The translations under genes and the position numbers were made by a program. From a virus: a stretch of DNA of 64,000 bases. The notes below the pieces were generated by a model. It was given only the letters and a program-made list of their open reading frames with translations. It made no database searches and was not told the DNA's origin. Positions within the stretch are counted from its first letter, which is position 1. Each line of letters opens with the position of its first letter. Below, one piece after another: positions 35,541 to 44,533 of the stretch. Location of the stretch: IMG/VR virus record IMGVR_UViG_3300037189_018318, positions 25,907 through 89,906 of that record; one strand, given 5' to 3'.

Positions 35541-36186
35541 AGTAGTTACATCCATTGTAGGTAATGGAAGGGATAGATTAACAGATAAAATTATTAAGGA
35601 AGATAATGTTGAATATGTTGCTTACACTGAACAACATTCAGATTTGTGGACAGTTAAACCTCCCTGTAACATCTTTAACGAAAATAAAAAGAATGCTAAG
35701 ATACATAAGATATTAATTCATCAGTACGAACCTTGTGATGTATCTATTTGGATGGATGGAAATGTAGATATTTTAAAACCCCCTACTCAAGTAGTAAATG
35801 AATTACTAGGCGATGCGGATATAGCAATTTGTAGACACCCTAAACGAACTAATGAATTAGAAGAAGGCGCTCATATCATAAAAGAAAAAGTAGAACGAGA
35901 GGGTATAGTTTTAAAACAACTTAAGAAGTATAAAGAAGATAAACAATATATGCTTTATACTCCAGACTTACTTTGTTTTGCTACAGTTCTAATAAGAAGA
36001 CATACCAAAGAAGTTGAAGCTTTTAACAATCATTGGTGGTCTGAAATAACAACAGGGTCATTCAGAGATCAAATATCACTTCCTTATGTTATTAGCAAAC
36101 ATAAGTTAAAGTATAATATTTTTAGCAATAATGAACTTAATGAAAACTTTTTAAGAGTTCATCACGAACCTATTAGATATTCTTAA
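35530..36186 (+). CDS. TOD1/MUCI70-like glycosyltransferase (DUF616-type)
   Basis: 218 residues, ATG start. IKVVTSIVGNGRDRL at the N-terminus, YVAYTEQHSDLWTVKP, KIHKILIHQYEPCDVSIWMDGNVDIL near 55-81 (the DxN-type motif after a long helix), and DIAICRHPKRTNELEEGAHII near 99-120 are typical of this family of uncharacterised glycosyltransferases. The C-terminal HHEPIRYS is the last structured piece. Last gene of the plus-strand cassette. Its 3' end overlaps the convergent gene at 36173-36442 by 14 bases. Confidence 0.7.
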   Translation: MNIKVVTSIVGNGRDRLTDKIIKEDNVEYVAYTEQHSDLWTVKPPCNIFNENKKNAKIHKILIHQYEPCDVSIWMDGNVDILKPPTQVVNELLGDADIAICRHPKRTNELEEGAHIIKEKVEREGIVLKQLKKYKEDKQYMLYTPDLLCFATVLIRRHTKEVEAFNNHWWSEITTGSFRDQISLPYVISKHKLKYNIFSNNELNENFLRVHHEPIRYS

Positions 36187-36442
36187 CCCAAGGAATAGAA
36201 GAAAGAGAAAGAACTTCTACCAATTTAGCAGAAGCTGTTTCATTAGTCCAATTACCTGCTGAGGTATATTCATCATCACCTTTCCAGAGATAAACACTTA
36301 AAGGTAATTCAGGTATTTTAGCTATAATCTCTTTATCAGAAAAAGAATCTATAATTTTTACATCAGTAATTGAACTAATATCTAAATTAATTTTTTGTTC
36401 TGGTTTGACAACAATATATTGTGTTGGTATTGTAATTTCCAT
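36173..36442 (-). CDS. Small unknown protein, possibly structural
   Basis: 89 residues, ATG start. Beta-rich: MEITIPTQYIVVKP, INLDISSITDVKIIDS, LPLSVYLWKGDDEYTSAGNW. No enzyme motif. It follows the repeat-rich fibre-like gene on the same strand by 17 bases and has a TATAAATA late-promoter match just upstream (36452-36459). Its context and beta content suggest a small virion or fibre-tip component. Its end overlaps the plus-strand glycosyltransferase by 14 bases. Confidence 0.6.
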   Translation of the reverse strand: MEITIPTQYIVVKPEQKINLDISSITDVKIIDSFSDKEIIAKIPELPLSVYLWKGDDEYTSAGNWTNETASAKLVEVLSLSSIPWVKNI

Positions 36443-36451
36443 ATTTTTTAA

Positions 36452-36459
36452 TATTTATA
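36452..36459 (-). promoter_or_regulatory. T4-type late promoter element (TATAAATA)
   Basis: The minus strand reads TATAAATA exactly, 9 bases upstream of the ATG at 36442. It is the octamer used by gp55-type sigma factors. Chance matches occur in AT-rich DNA, so placement near a late-type gene is the main support. Confidence 0.45.
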
Positions 36460-38121
36460 CTAGCTAGGATAATATGGCACCATTCCAAGATAATAACCGT
36501 TAGCATCGTAAATAGGAAATTTGCCTATTGGTCCGCCATTTGGATAACTAGAATAATATGTACATACACCAATATTTCCCATAACTCTTAAATTGTTTAC
36601 ATAGGTAACATTACATTCACTACCAACCGACATATTACTACCTATAACAAATATATTTTCACCAGAACTAATTGTATTATTACTTCCTAATATACCGGTA
36701 TTAGTTGAGAAATGTATATAATTATTTTCTCCTCCTAATATGGTAGACTTATCCCCTCCTGTATGATTATTTTTTCCACCAAGAATACTTGAATAAGTGG
36801 CTATTATTCTATTTTTTCTTCCACCACCTACAAAAGAATAGTGCCCATAAGCTTCATTATAACATCCGCCTACAACAGCTGAATGTCCCAACCAGGTTTT
36901 ATTATATTTTCCCCCTCCGATAAAAGAATAATCTCCTGTAGCAATATTACATCTACCTCCAAATACAGATGAAGCCCAGGTGCAAGCAACATTTCCAGCT
37001 CCACCTCCTATAGTTGAAAATCTACCATAAGCGGTATTATAGGCTCCACCACTTATAGTTGTTTCATATCCACAAGCATTATTACAATAGCCCCCTTGAA
37101 TAACAGAATATTTTCCGTCATAACAATCACACCCACCTATTATACAATTATATTTACCTCCACCTATTATGCTGCAATTTCTCCAAATAGCATTATTTCC
37201 TCCACCAATAATAGCAGACCCAGCACCCTCACCAATAGTATTGCACATACCTCCTAATATTATAGATAAAGGATCTGTACATATATTGTTACAACATCCA
37301 CCTCCAATATATGAACAATCCGCGTGTGTACAGTTAAAAGCTCCTCCTCCTATAAAAGAGTACCAACCAGAAGCGCTATTAGCTGTTCCTCCGACAACAC
37401 TAGAATAATCTCCAGAAACTGTATTACCCCCTCCACCTCCTGCATGTGATGCATATCCCAGAGCACTATTGGTATTGCCACCTGCTACAGTAGCAAAACT
37501 TATACAAGCCCTGTTATGTGCCCCTCCCCCAACACTAGCAAAATCACCAAAAGTAACATTATTATATCCGCCCGCAATATTAGAATAACATCCATCAGCA
37601 GTATTAGAGTCCCCTCCTCCTATACTAGCATAATTACAACAGGCTTTATTATAAGATCCTCCTGCTATATTAGATACACGCCCATAAGTAGTGTTGCGAC
37701 AACCACCAGATATATTAGAATATTCTACAGAAGCATTATTAGAAGCTCCACCAGCAACATTAGAATAATCGCAAGTAGTATTACCGAAACCCCCGGCAAT
37801 ATTAGAATAAATTCCAGAAGCGGTATTAACAACCCCACCTGCAATATTAGAATAACACCCACTAGTTGTGTTGCTTCCATATATTGGTAATATTCTTGTG
37901 TTATCAGCACCATATTTATAAACTATACTACTTAGTCTAGCAAATATAGATCCTGTGATTTTAGTATCTGCTAAAGATGTAATCCAAGAAGGATTAGAAT
38001 AAGAATTGTTGGTATAAACATTATTAGATCCTAATAATACACCATTAGCATATACAGCAGTTGCTGCAGAAATAGTACCAAATACAGTTAATGCTTGAGG
38101 TATTTTAAAAGTAAGTGCCAT
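36460..38121 (-). CDS. Repeat-rich beta-helix fibre/adhesin-like protein
   Basis: 553 residues, ATG start. After an N-terminal 90-residue region (MALTFKIPQALTVFG..), residues 90-470 consist of about 26 tandem repeats of roughly 15 residues with the core S-x-I/V-x-G-G-x-x-N, a pattern of left-handed beta-roll or trimeric YadA-like heads. A short C-terminal domain (480-553) follows, with INNLRVMGN-like strand sequence and YPNGGPIGKF. It is also unusually Cys-rich. Located among fibre-like genes, so a tail-fibre or host-binding protein is likely. The repeats are coding, not a DNA repeat element. Confidence 0.75.
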   Translation of the reverse strand: MALTFKIPQALTVFGTISAATAVYANGVLLGSNNVYTNNSYSNPSWITSLADTKITGSIFARLSSIVYKYGADNTRILPIYGSNTTSGCYSNIAGGVVNTASGIYSNIAGGFGNTTCDYSNVAGGASNNASVEYSNISGGCRNTTYGRVSNIAGGSYNKACCNYASIGGGDSNTADGCYSNIAGGYNNVTFGDFASVGGGAHNRACISFATVAGGNTNSALGYASHAGGGGGNTVSGDYSSVVGGTANSASGWYSFIGGGAFNCTHADCSYIGGGCCNNICTDPLSIILGGMCNTIGEGAGSAIIGGGNNAIWRNCSIIGGGKYNCIIGGCDCYDGKYSVIQGGYCNNACGYETTISGGAYNTAYGRFSTIGGGAGNVACTWASSVFGGRCNIATGDYSFIGGGKYNKTWLGHSAVVGGCYNEAYGHYSFVGGGRKNRIIATYSSILGGKNNHTGGDKSTILGGENNYIHFSTNTGILGSNNTISSGENIFVIGSNMSVGSECNVTYVNNLRVMGNIGVCTYYSSYPNGGPIGKFPIYDANGYYLGMVPYYPS

Positions 38122-38181
38122 AATAATATTTAAGTATATTTACAACCCATTTAGAAGTTAACACTAAACAGGTTGCAAATA

Positions 38182-39870
38182 TTATACTAAAGTTGAGACT
38201 AAAACACTGCCGTAATATAAATTAGAACCCCCAACAAAAGGTACATATATTGATAAAACATTCGTTGTATGGTTTGTAACTATATCAATAAAATTTGTAT
38301 TTAAAATATTAGAAGGGTCTATTACACCATATACCGTACCAACCCAATTGGTAGTTGCTGGATCATAATTAACCAACAATTCAAATAAAGCCGATGCGGT
38401 TCCACCACTAGCTCCCTGAGAAACTCTCACAACGTATTTTGCAGCTTTATAAATTGATGTAGAAAAATTAAAAGTATCTATATATAATGATGTACCAGAA
38501 GCAGTAGTACCACTATAGACCGCAGAATCAGATTTAGCTGTACCACTATTAATAGTATTTGGAGTCAATGTACCTACAGTAACATCACCAAACTGAGCAC
38601 TGCTATTTGTATTTAAATTTAATTGAGTAGCAATTGCACTAAATGTTACTGCAGCATAATTTACACCGGTACTAGCTGAATTATTACCAAGTACAGAATA
38701 GGCAGTAGTGGCATTGACTAATTTTGGTAATGTTACTGCATTATTAGCAATTGTTAATGGAAGAGTGACTGCAGCGGATCCATTAAATGCTTGTGCAGAA
38801 TCAGTTGTTACGTCGCCAGTAGCTGTAAAGTTACGAGAGGTTTGTAAAGTTGTTGCTGTTGTAGCATTACCAGTATGAGAACCAGATGTATTAGCAACAA
38901 GGGTGTCAATTGTTTTTGTATTTGACGCTACTGAATTTGCACTAGGCTCTGTAACCATACTACTGAAGAGATACCAATTTTTTGTACTATTACTTCTTAG
39001 TAAACCAGTATGAGCATAAGAACCAGAAACATAATGTCCAGCAAAACCGATGTCTAAAGAATCCGAAGGATTGGATTCTCCCATATAAACTATTGGAGCG
39101 TTAATTACAAGTTCTCCTTGTACTAATTGTATTGCTGAGCCTCCAAAATATAAACTTCCGGCAACACTAAGATCTTGCCCAACACTAACACTTCCAGTAA
39201 AATTAGCAGATGCTGCTTGGAATGATGCGGCGGTTGTAACAATACCTGTTCCATTGGGACTTAAAGTAATATTACCATTTGATGCAGTTGAAATTGTAAT
39301 ACCAGAAGAACCTGTGATATTACCAACGCCTGTTAAATTTCCTATAATATCTTGAGTTCCATTAAATGTTTGTCCCCATAATGTATGAGAAGTTGTAAGA
39401 GATGCAGCACTGCCTGTTGTATTTTGGTTTAATGTTGGAACATCTGATGCTTGAATTGCAGACATTGTTACATTTGTACCATTACCTCTTAAATAATAAG
39501 TATTTGTTGTTGCACCTGCTAAAGCATTAATAGCACCTTGAGCTGTAGTAGCACCCGTGCCACCATATCCTAAACCGATTGTATTACCATTCCATGTACC
39601 AGAAGCAATTGTACCAACTGTTGTTAAACTGGAACTACCAGCAAGCGGAGACGCTCCAATTGTATTATAAGATACAGTTTTCGCAGAAGACCCATCAAAT
39701 GTTAAACCCGATGCTCCACCACTACCTCCATTGTTAAAGGTAATTGCATTTGGAGTCGCAGCACCAGCACCAGCAGCTGCAAATATACTTGTAAGATTAG
39801 TGCCAGCAGATAGTATATTTCCTAAAGTGTTAAAATTATTTTTAACTAAGAAAGTTTGATTTAAAGCCAT
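38182..39870 (-). CDS. Tail fibre-like protein
   Basis: 562 residues, ATG start. Ala/Gly/Thr/Ser-rich, without cysteine enzymes. It contains the fibre-shaft motifs GTIASGTWNG and GYGGTGATTAQGAINAL near 88-115 that are widespread in phage tail fibres and collar-region proteins, plus repeated NLTGVGNITGSSGI and LSPNGTGIVTTAASF stretches. The N-terminus (MALNQTFLVKNN) resembles in style the start of 36460-38121, suggesting a shared attachment module. The C-terminal 120 residues (YIDTFNFSTSIYKAAKYVVRV on) look globular. Confidence 0.8.
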   Translation of the reverse strand: MALNQTFLVKNNFNTLGNILSAGTNLTSIFAAAGAGAATPNAITFNNGGSGGASGLTFDGSSAKTVSYNTIGASPLAGSSSLTTVGTIASGTWNGNTIGLGYGGTGATTAQGAINALAGATTNTYYLRGNGTNVTMSAIQASDVPTLNQNTTGSAASLTTSHTLWGQTFNGTQDIIGNLTGVGNITGSSGITISTASNGNITLSPNGTGIVTTAASFQAASANFTGSVSVGQDLSVAGSLYFGGSAIQLVQGELVINAPIVYMGESNPSDSLDIGFAGHYVSGSYAHTGLLRSNSTKNWYLFSSMVTEPSANSVASNTKTIDTLVANTSGSHTGNATTATTLQTSRNFTATGDVTTDSAQAFNGSAAVTLPLTIANNAVTLPKLVNATTAYSVLGNNSASTGVNYAAVTFSAIATQLNLNTNSSAQFGDVTVGTLTPNTINSGTAKSDSAVYSGTTASGTSLYIDTFNFSTSIYKAAKYVVRVSQGASGGTASALFELLVNYDPATTNWVGTVYGVIDPSNILNTNFIDIVTNHTTNVLSIYVPFVGGSNLYYGSVLVSTLV

Positions 39871-39903
39871 ATATGTATATATTTATGTATTAAAAGGTCT
39901 TAA

Positions 39904-40896
39904 TTATGATTTATAATGATTAGTTCTTAAACCCTTTATAATAAGGTAATCTGTATTGTTATTGTTATGTTCTGCTATATAATTTATATATAAATATAAT
40001 ATACCAGCACTTACCTGTACACTATAACCTAATACGTTATTAAGATCATTGATTTGCCCGTATTCACTTACAACCCCATTTTGGTTAATCGTAGACCCTA
40101 CCACATTTAATTCAGAATAATATATACTTTGATCAAAATTTGTTCCCACCTGCAATGTATATTTTGATGTAGCAAAATCAGATAAGAAAAAATGATCAAC
40201 AATCATAGAATTACCAGAAGATAAAGGCACAGTAACGTATATAGGAGAAAACGGATTTGCATTTATTTCTAAATAATGATCTGGATTAGATGTATCAGTT
40301 CCAGCAAATGTATAAACTTTCCCATTATATAAGGTAACATTAAAACCTTTAGCTAAACCACTTGGATGTGAAGCGGCAAATTCTTTAATAGTAGTATAAA
40401 CATTCGAAGCGGATATATTGGAATAAGATAAGCTTGAAAGTGAAACTGTATTAGAATTAGATATACTTAAATTATTAGTTACATTATCAAAATTTAATGT
40501 TTGTGTAGCAACAGTTTGCCAATTAGCGCTCAGAGTGTTTACACTATTATAAACAGAATTCCAATTACCACTTAAATTATTAACTATAAATGAAACACTA
40601 TCCCAATTTCCGTATTTTGTTAATATAAAATTATTTAAAACATTAAACGCAGAAAGATCTGCCTTTAATAATAGGGCTGTTAAAGTAGCATGAGAAATGG
40701 GTTTATTATAATCACTGGTGTTATTAACTAAACCCAAACCCAAATCATTAGGTGTTAAAACAACAATACCGATTTTTCCATTAACACTTAAAACAGCTGT
40801 TCCCTGGTTAACAAAAATTTGATCATTTGTAGTGTTTTGATTTATATTTAAAAATTGACCATTTACAATTTCATTTATGGTTATCTGATCACTCAT
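39904..40896 (-). CDS. Fibre-like structural protein
   Basis: 330 residues, ATG start. N-terminal VNGKIGIVVLTPNDLGLGLVNNTSDYNKPIS near 35-66 is the common phage-fibre pattern 'VNGKxGxVxLxxxDxGLGxVNNTxDxxKPxS'. The middle (90-165) is a Trp/Asn/Ser-rich repetitive coil-like segment (GNWDSV, GNWNSV, ANWQTV). The C-terminal part is beta-rich. Likely a tail fibre or baseplate attachment. It follows 40901-41239 with a 4-base gap. Confidence 0.78.
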   Translation of the reverse strand: MSDQITINEIVNGQFLNINQNTTNDQIFVNQGTAVLSVNGKIGIVVLTPNDLGLGLVNNTSDYNKPISHATLTALLLKADLSAFNVLNNFILTKYGNWDSVSFIVNNLSGNWNSVYNSVNTLSANWQTVATQTLNFDNVTNNLSISNSNTVSLSSLSYSNISASNVYTTIKEFAASHPSGLAKGFNVTLYNGKVYTFAGTDTSNPDHYLEINANPFSPIYVTVPLSSGNSMIVDHFFLSDFATSKYTLQVGTNFDQSIYYSELNVVGSTINQNGVVSEYGQINDLNNVLGYSVQVSAGILYLYINYIAEHNNNNTDYLIIKGLRTNHYKS

Positions 40897-40900
40897 TTTA

Positions 40901-41239
40901 TCATGTGTATTTAACTACTGGCCAAATTCCAGTTACAAAAGTATCTTTTTGTCCGGAAGATAATGTTACTTTTATTGTATAAACGTAATTTGCTGGAGGT
41001 ATATCTACTATTTGTGGTGGTACCACAATTATTCCTGCTGATGCAGGTTGAGAAATAACCATAGTACCATTTGAAGTACTAAAAAAAGCAACTGTAGGAG
41101 CATCTAATTGAAATTTTACTTTCATTTCAGCATAAGCACCTGTAAGATCCAATGCTGAATTATCTCTAGTTATCGTAACTCCGCTTATACCATTCCAAGT
41201 ATCTCCCGCTATATATTGAGATAAATTATACGTTTCCAT
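40901..41239 (-). CDS. Small beta-rich structural protein
   Basis: 112 residues, ATG start. METYNLSQYIAGDTWNGISGVTITRDNSALDLTGAYAEMKVKF is an N-terminal pattern seen in small baseplate or BppU-like modules of phages, with SLT-type strands VYTIKVTLSSGQKDTFVTGIW near the end. The context is fibre genes downstream and the portal upstream. A near-consensus late promoter (GATAAATA on minus strand at 41247-41254) lies 7 bases before the ATG. Exact role unknown. Confidence 0.65.
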   Translation of the reverse strand: METYNLSQYIAGDTWNGISGVTITRDNSALDLTGAYAEMKVKFQLDAPTVAFFSTSNGTMVISQPASAGIIVVPPQIVDIPPANYVYTIKVTLSSGQKDTFVTGIWPVVKYT

Positions 41240-41246
41240 TACGTAA

Positions 41247-41254
41247 TATTTATC
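41247..41254 (-). promoter_or_regulatory. Near-consensus late promoter element (GATAAATA)
   Basis: One mismatch to TATAAATA on the minus strand, placed just upstream of the structural gene starting at 41239. The short leader makes this uncertain. Confidence 0.25.
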
Positions 41255-41259
41255 CTTAT

Positions 41260-41287
41260 AGAAACTTTATTTTACTTTTAAGTTTCT
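41260..41287 (-). repeat. Inverted repeat over the portal stop codon
   Basis: Arms 41260-41267 and 41280-41287 form a perfect 8-pair stem with a 12-base A/T-rich loop. It spans the portal stop (41278-41280). On the minus strand no U-tract follows, so it is not a standard terminator; it may stabilise the transcript end. Confidence 0.4.
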
Positions 41288-43143
41288 GGTGGTGTTTCTG
41301 GAGTATTAGGGGCTGGAGTTGCTTCTGGTGTACCTTCACCTGTCTCTGGAGTTTCTGGTGTCTCTGGAGTTTCTGGTGTTTCAGGTGTTGTTTGGCCAAA
41401 TTCCGGAATTTCTGAAGATGTTGAGCCACCTCCTCCTTCACCGCCTTCACCACCACTATTTTCCACATTAGCAGCGGTAGCTTCTGCAGCTTCTAAATGT
41501 TCTCTCCAATTAGGACCATTAGATTCAATTTGACTTAATTCCCAATTAAGAGCCGCATCTTTGCGCAACCATTCCATGTTTTCTGAAATTTTAGCATCAG
41601 AATAATCGAGATAATGACGCTGTGCAAACGTATTAGAAATGCTTTCATTATTACTCAAATCACTAAAATTCTTTTGTTTTAATTCAAAAAGTTGTTGTTG
41701 ACGTATAGCAAAGAAATTAGAAGGAGGATTGAAATCTAAATTAATATAAGACTCATGCAACCTTAATTCTTTCCACCAACCTCTTAATTTTAAATGTGAT
41801 ACGAAAGCATTCTTTAATCCTTGTGCAAATTGATATTGCAAAGAAATAATAAATTTAGCAAAACGTAATTCTTCTCTAAGAATTTCCGATCCGTCCTTAA
41901 ACGGTTCATTGGGATTAAGTCTTGTAAGAGGTACTTTAAGACTCTTGTATAATTTATTAACAAAATACATTAAATCATCCAATTGACCTAAATTTTGACC
42001 TCCTTGCATTACCTCAACATCAGAACCCACTTCTCCGTTTCTTCTTGCAAACCAATAACCATCCAACATAGATTGTGGATTATATATATTACCTGTTTTA
42101 CTCGATGAAGAAGTGTCTTCATAAGTTTGTTTAGACCAAAATTGTTGCATAAGCTGTTTGAGATAAGCTTCTGCTTTTGCTGGAGGCATATTACCCACAT
42201 CAATTTTAAATTTAAGACGCTCCGGAGCTCTAACTAATCTATAGATAATAATAGAATCTTCCAATAATGATAATTGTTTGTATGCTCTACGACAATTCTC
42301 TAAAAAGGGAATACGAATAGACATATCTTCATTCCACATACCAGAATTAATATAGGTAACCTGATTCCCTTGCAGAGTTAATATTTGCATATGCAACGAA
42401 TTAGTTTGACTAACGTTGCTTTGTTGTTGTGAAAGAGCTCCAGCAGGATTATTCAAGAGACTTGTAGGCTTCTGAAAAATAAAATTTTCTATAACATTAT
42501 TTTGTACATTATCATAAACTGGATTAATAAGTTCTCCTGGAATGTTAAGAACACCTATAATACCATAATCCTTCTTTTCATTATGAGTTATATTTTCAAA
42601 AAATACTTCACCTTCTGTTAATAATTGTCTGCAATACCCTCTACCCTTATGTTCTAGATCGTAAATATTGATAAATTTAGCAAATTCTTTTCTTAATTCA
42701 TTTTTTTCTTCTTGTGATAAATTTGCAAAAGTAGAAAATCTTAAATGAACAATTTCATGATTTTCATCCTTAACAATGAATTCATCACAAATTTCATCCA
42801 AACAATCTGCCACTTCAGCAAAGGCACCCATTCGACGATATTCAGCCAGGCGTCGTGTTTTGTCAGTATCTACATTAGCATAGATATAACGATGATAAGC
42901 TTGGTCTGAACCAAATTTACCCGGTTGATAATAATCTGCATTTAAAGCTGGGCCCGTAATAACCGACTGCTGCATTAATCTAAGATCAGTTCTTTTTGCT
43001 AAACGATCAAAAAGTTCATATTTAGGATTGCCCTGATCTGCACTAACAGCTCCTGCCACGTAAGGTAATCTTTGTAAAATTGAAGCTACGAAATTTCTAC
43101 TAGCATCTGGAACTCTATTTGCTGTTGGAAGAAGGTCTGCCAT
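41278..43143 (-). CDS. 20: Portal protein (T4 gp20-like)
   Basis: 621 residues, ATG start (MADLLPTANR). Dodecameric head vertex through which DNA is packaged. Features of T4-like portals: ADYYQPGKFG and RLAEYRRMGAFAEVADCLDEICDEF near 70-125, LVRAPERLKFKIDVGNMPPAKAEAYLKQLM near 305-335, and LNPNEPFKDGSEILREELRFAKFI near 410-435. The C-terminal 60 residues are low complexity with a tandem P-E-T repeat, longer than a typical portal tail. It is on the opposite strand and 12 kb from gp21-gp22-gp23, unlike in T4 where 20 precedes 21. Confidence 0.95.
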   Translation of the reverse strand: MADLLPTANRVPDASRNFVASILQRLPYVAGAVSADQGNPKYELFDRLAKRTDLRLMQQSVITGPALNADYYQPGKFGSDQAYHRYIYANVDTDKTRRLAEYRRMGAFAEVADCLDEICDEFIVKDENHEIVHLRFSTFANLSQEEKNELRKEFAKFINIYDLEHKGRGYCRQLLTEGEVFFENITHNEKKDYGIIGVLNIPGELINPVYDNVQNNVIENFIFQKPTSLLNNPAGALSQQQSNVSQTNSLHMQILTLQGNQVTYINSGMWNEDMSIRIPFLENCRRAYKQLSLLEDSIIIYRLVRAPERLKFKIDVGNMPPAKAEAYLKQLMQQFWSKQTYEDTSSSSKTGNIYNPQSMLDGYWFARRNGEVGSDVEVMQGGQNLGQLDDLMYFVNKLYKSLKVPLTRLNPNEPFKDGSEILREELRFAKFIISLQYQFAQGLKNAFVSHLKLRGWWKELRLHESYINLDFNPPSNFFAIRQQQLFELKQKNFSDLSNNESISNTFAQRHYLDYSDAKISENMEWLRKDAALNWELSQIESNGPNWREHLEAAEATAANVENSGGEGGEGGGGSTSSEIPEFGQTTPETPETPETPETPETGEGTPEATPAPNTPETPPET

Positions 43144-43244
43144 GATATTATAATTTATTTATTATAGTTTACTTACTATCAACCATCAACTTATTATATA
43201 AAATAGTTTAAAAATACAAATTTTAACCCTAAATAAATTATATT
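43144..43244. promoter_or_regulatory. Divergent intergenic region, probable promoters
   Basis: 101 bases, strongly AT-rich, between the portal (minus) and a small plus-strand gene. The minus-strand side reads AATAAATA, a one-mismatch late element before the portal start. The plus-strand side has CTAAATAAA before 43245. Both are plausible late elements but neither is exact. Confidence 0.3.
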
Positions 43245-43577
43245 ATGAGTAAATTTTTAGATTTAGTTTATGCAACCCATCCTTTATTAAAGGAAGAAGA
43301 CGAAACAAATATTGATAAGGTTGATGAACCCCTCCCTACATCAAGCAAAGAAGATTCAGCACTTCCTTCACCTAAAGATAAATCCACAGAAGTTCAATTA
43401 GTAGGATTAGCTAAGACTGCTTTATTCATTGATAAATCTCATTTAGAAGAGAGTAATCCATCAGCTCGTACTATTATTAACAGAATATCTCAAATAGATC
43501 CTATAGATATTACTAATGTAGATCAAGTACAAAAGTTATTAGAAGAATTAATAGCTCTGGTAGAAATGCCATCGTAA
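43245..43577 (+). CDS. Unknown 110-residue protein
   Basis: ATG start, divergent from the portal. Begins MSKFLDLVYATHPLLKEEDE, then an acidic Ser/Pro/Glu/Lys linker (30-50) and a helical C-terminal half (FIDKSHLEESNPSARTIINRISQI). No family recognised. The start peptide resembles those of other candidate head-associated proteins in this window (44534, 28463). Position next to the portal suggests a head-assembly or core role, but that is inference. Confidence 0.65.
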   Translation: MSKFLDLVYATHPLLKEEDETNIDKVDEPLPTSSKEDSALPSPKDKSTEVQLVGLAKTALFIDKSHLEESNPSARTIINRISQIDPIDITNVDQVQKLLEELIALVEMPS

Positions 43578-43592
43578 TATAGTTGATATTAA

Positions 43593-43616
43593 TACCTACT
43601 ACCATAAAGTAGGGTA
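43593..43616 (+). repeat. Small hairpin before the gene at 43616
   Basis: TACCTACT (43593-43600) pairs with AGTAGGGTA (up to 43616) apart from one bulged base. It covers the ribosome-binding region and the first base of the next ATG, so it could regulate its translation. Confidence 0.35.
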
Positions 43617-43891
43617 TGACCGAAAAGGTTTATAATCTTAATAATTTAACTCAAAACCAAATTAAATTAATTCTTGAAGCTTTGCTTTATGCTGGTTCTG
43701 TCGACATTAACAGTGCCTGGTATAAAGAAGAAATAGAAAATATGGTTGATTTGGCTATTGATATTAGAAAAATTTCTTCTAATATTCCTTTAGAAAGTAT
43801 ATACGCCTTTGAAGAAGAATATTTTGATTCAACTACTAAAAAAATTGTTGAATTCTTTCCAGAGATTTTATATAATAAACCAAATTTATGA
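43616..43891 (+). CDS. Unknown 91-residue protein
   Basis: ATG start. MTEKVYNLNNLTQNQIKLILEALLYAG then an acidic helical body ending FFPEILYNKPNL. No metal or catalytic motif. The opening helix pattern 'LTxxQIxLILxALLY' is common in small regulatory or accessory phage proteins. It overlaps the P-loop kinase start by 4 bases, so the two are co-translated. Confidence 0.65.
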   Translation: MTEKVYNLNNLTQNQIKLILEALLYAGSVDINSAWYKEEIENMVDLAIDIRKISSNIPLESIYAFEEEYFDSTTKKIVEFFPEILYNKPNL

Positions 43892-44520
43892 AAATAGCTG
43901 TTTCAGGTGCTCAAAATACTGGTAAGTCAACTTATATTAAAGACTTTTTAAAAAAATGGACCATGTATGAAACTCCTAAAGAATCCTACAGAGATCTTCT
44001 TAAGGAAAAAAATTTACCTCATAGTACAGAAGGCAATGAAGAATCTCAAAGAATTATATTAGATTTTCTTATTGATCAGTGTCAAAAATATTCTAAAGAA
44101 GATAATGTAATTTTTGATAGATGTGTATTAGATAATTTAGCATATTCATCTTGGTTAAATCTTAATGGAAAGGTTTCTGATAAATTTCTAGATGAATCTA
44201 GAATTATTGTAAGAGAAACATTAAGCATGTTTGATATTGTTTTCTTTGTACCTTTAACTAAAGTAGCCCCTATTGATATAGAAGAAGATGGATTAAGAAA
44301 CACAGACCCTGTGTTTAGAGAAGAAATTGATAATATCTTTAAAGTATTTGAACAATCTTACCATCAAGGTGATGGGAGAGTGTTTCCTAAAAATGACAGT
44401 CCTCCTATTATAGAAATTTATGGTAATCCAGAACAAAGAATAATGCTTACAAGTCTTTATATCAATGAAGACGGTAAACAATACGGTGAAGAAGAAACTT
44501 TAATTAAGCCCGCCTTCTAG
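43888..44520 (+). CDS. P-loop NTPase/kinase, AAA_28-like (NadR/Ttd14-type)
   Basis: 210 residues, ATG start. Walker A SGAQNTGKST near 6-15, an NVIFDRCVLDNLAYSSWLN block near 71-90 (DR-type motif), and IVFFVPL near 113-120 as the Walker B-like strand. The family includes nicotinamide-ribose and nucleoside kinases. A paralog lies at 58683-59228 with the same three blocks, which is unusual. Substrate unknown. Co-translated with the upstream gene. Confidence 0.8.
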   Translation: MKIAVSGAQNTGKSTYIKDFLKKWTMYETPKESYRDLLKEKNLPHSTEGNEESQRIILDFLIDQCQKYSKEDNVIFDRCVLDNLAYSSWLNLNGKVSDKFLDESRIIVRETLSMFDIVFFVPLTKVAPIDIEEDGLRNTDPVFREEIDNIFKVFEQSYHQGDGRVFPKNDSPPIIEIYGNPEQRIMLTSLYINEDGKQYGEEETLIKPAF

Positions 44521-44533
44521 GTAAGTAAAAGAA

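Noticed and set aside
37516-37890. Long plus-strand frame through the GGxxN repeat region
   Set aside because: It follows the DNA repeat period of the minus-strand fibre gene and encodes only repeated Thr/Ile/Ser; no start context or domain.
36460-38121. Possible CRISPR or DNA repeat array
   Set aside because: The period is about 45 bases with no conserved direct repeat or spacers; variation follows codons, so the repeat is at protein level.
39989-39996. TATAAATA on the plus strand
   Set aside because: It lies inside the minus-strand fibre gene with no plus-strand gene after it; a chance match in AT-rich sequence.
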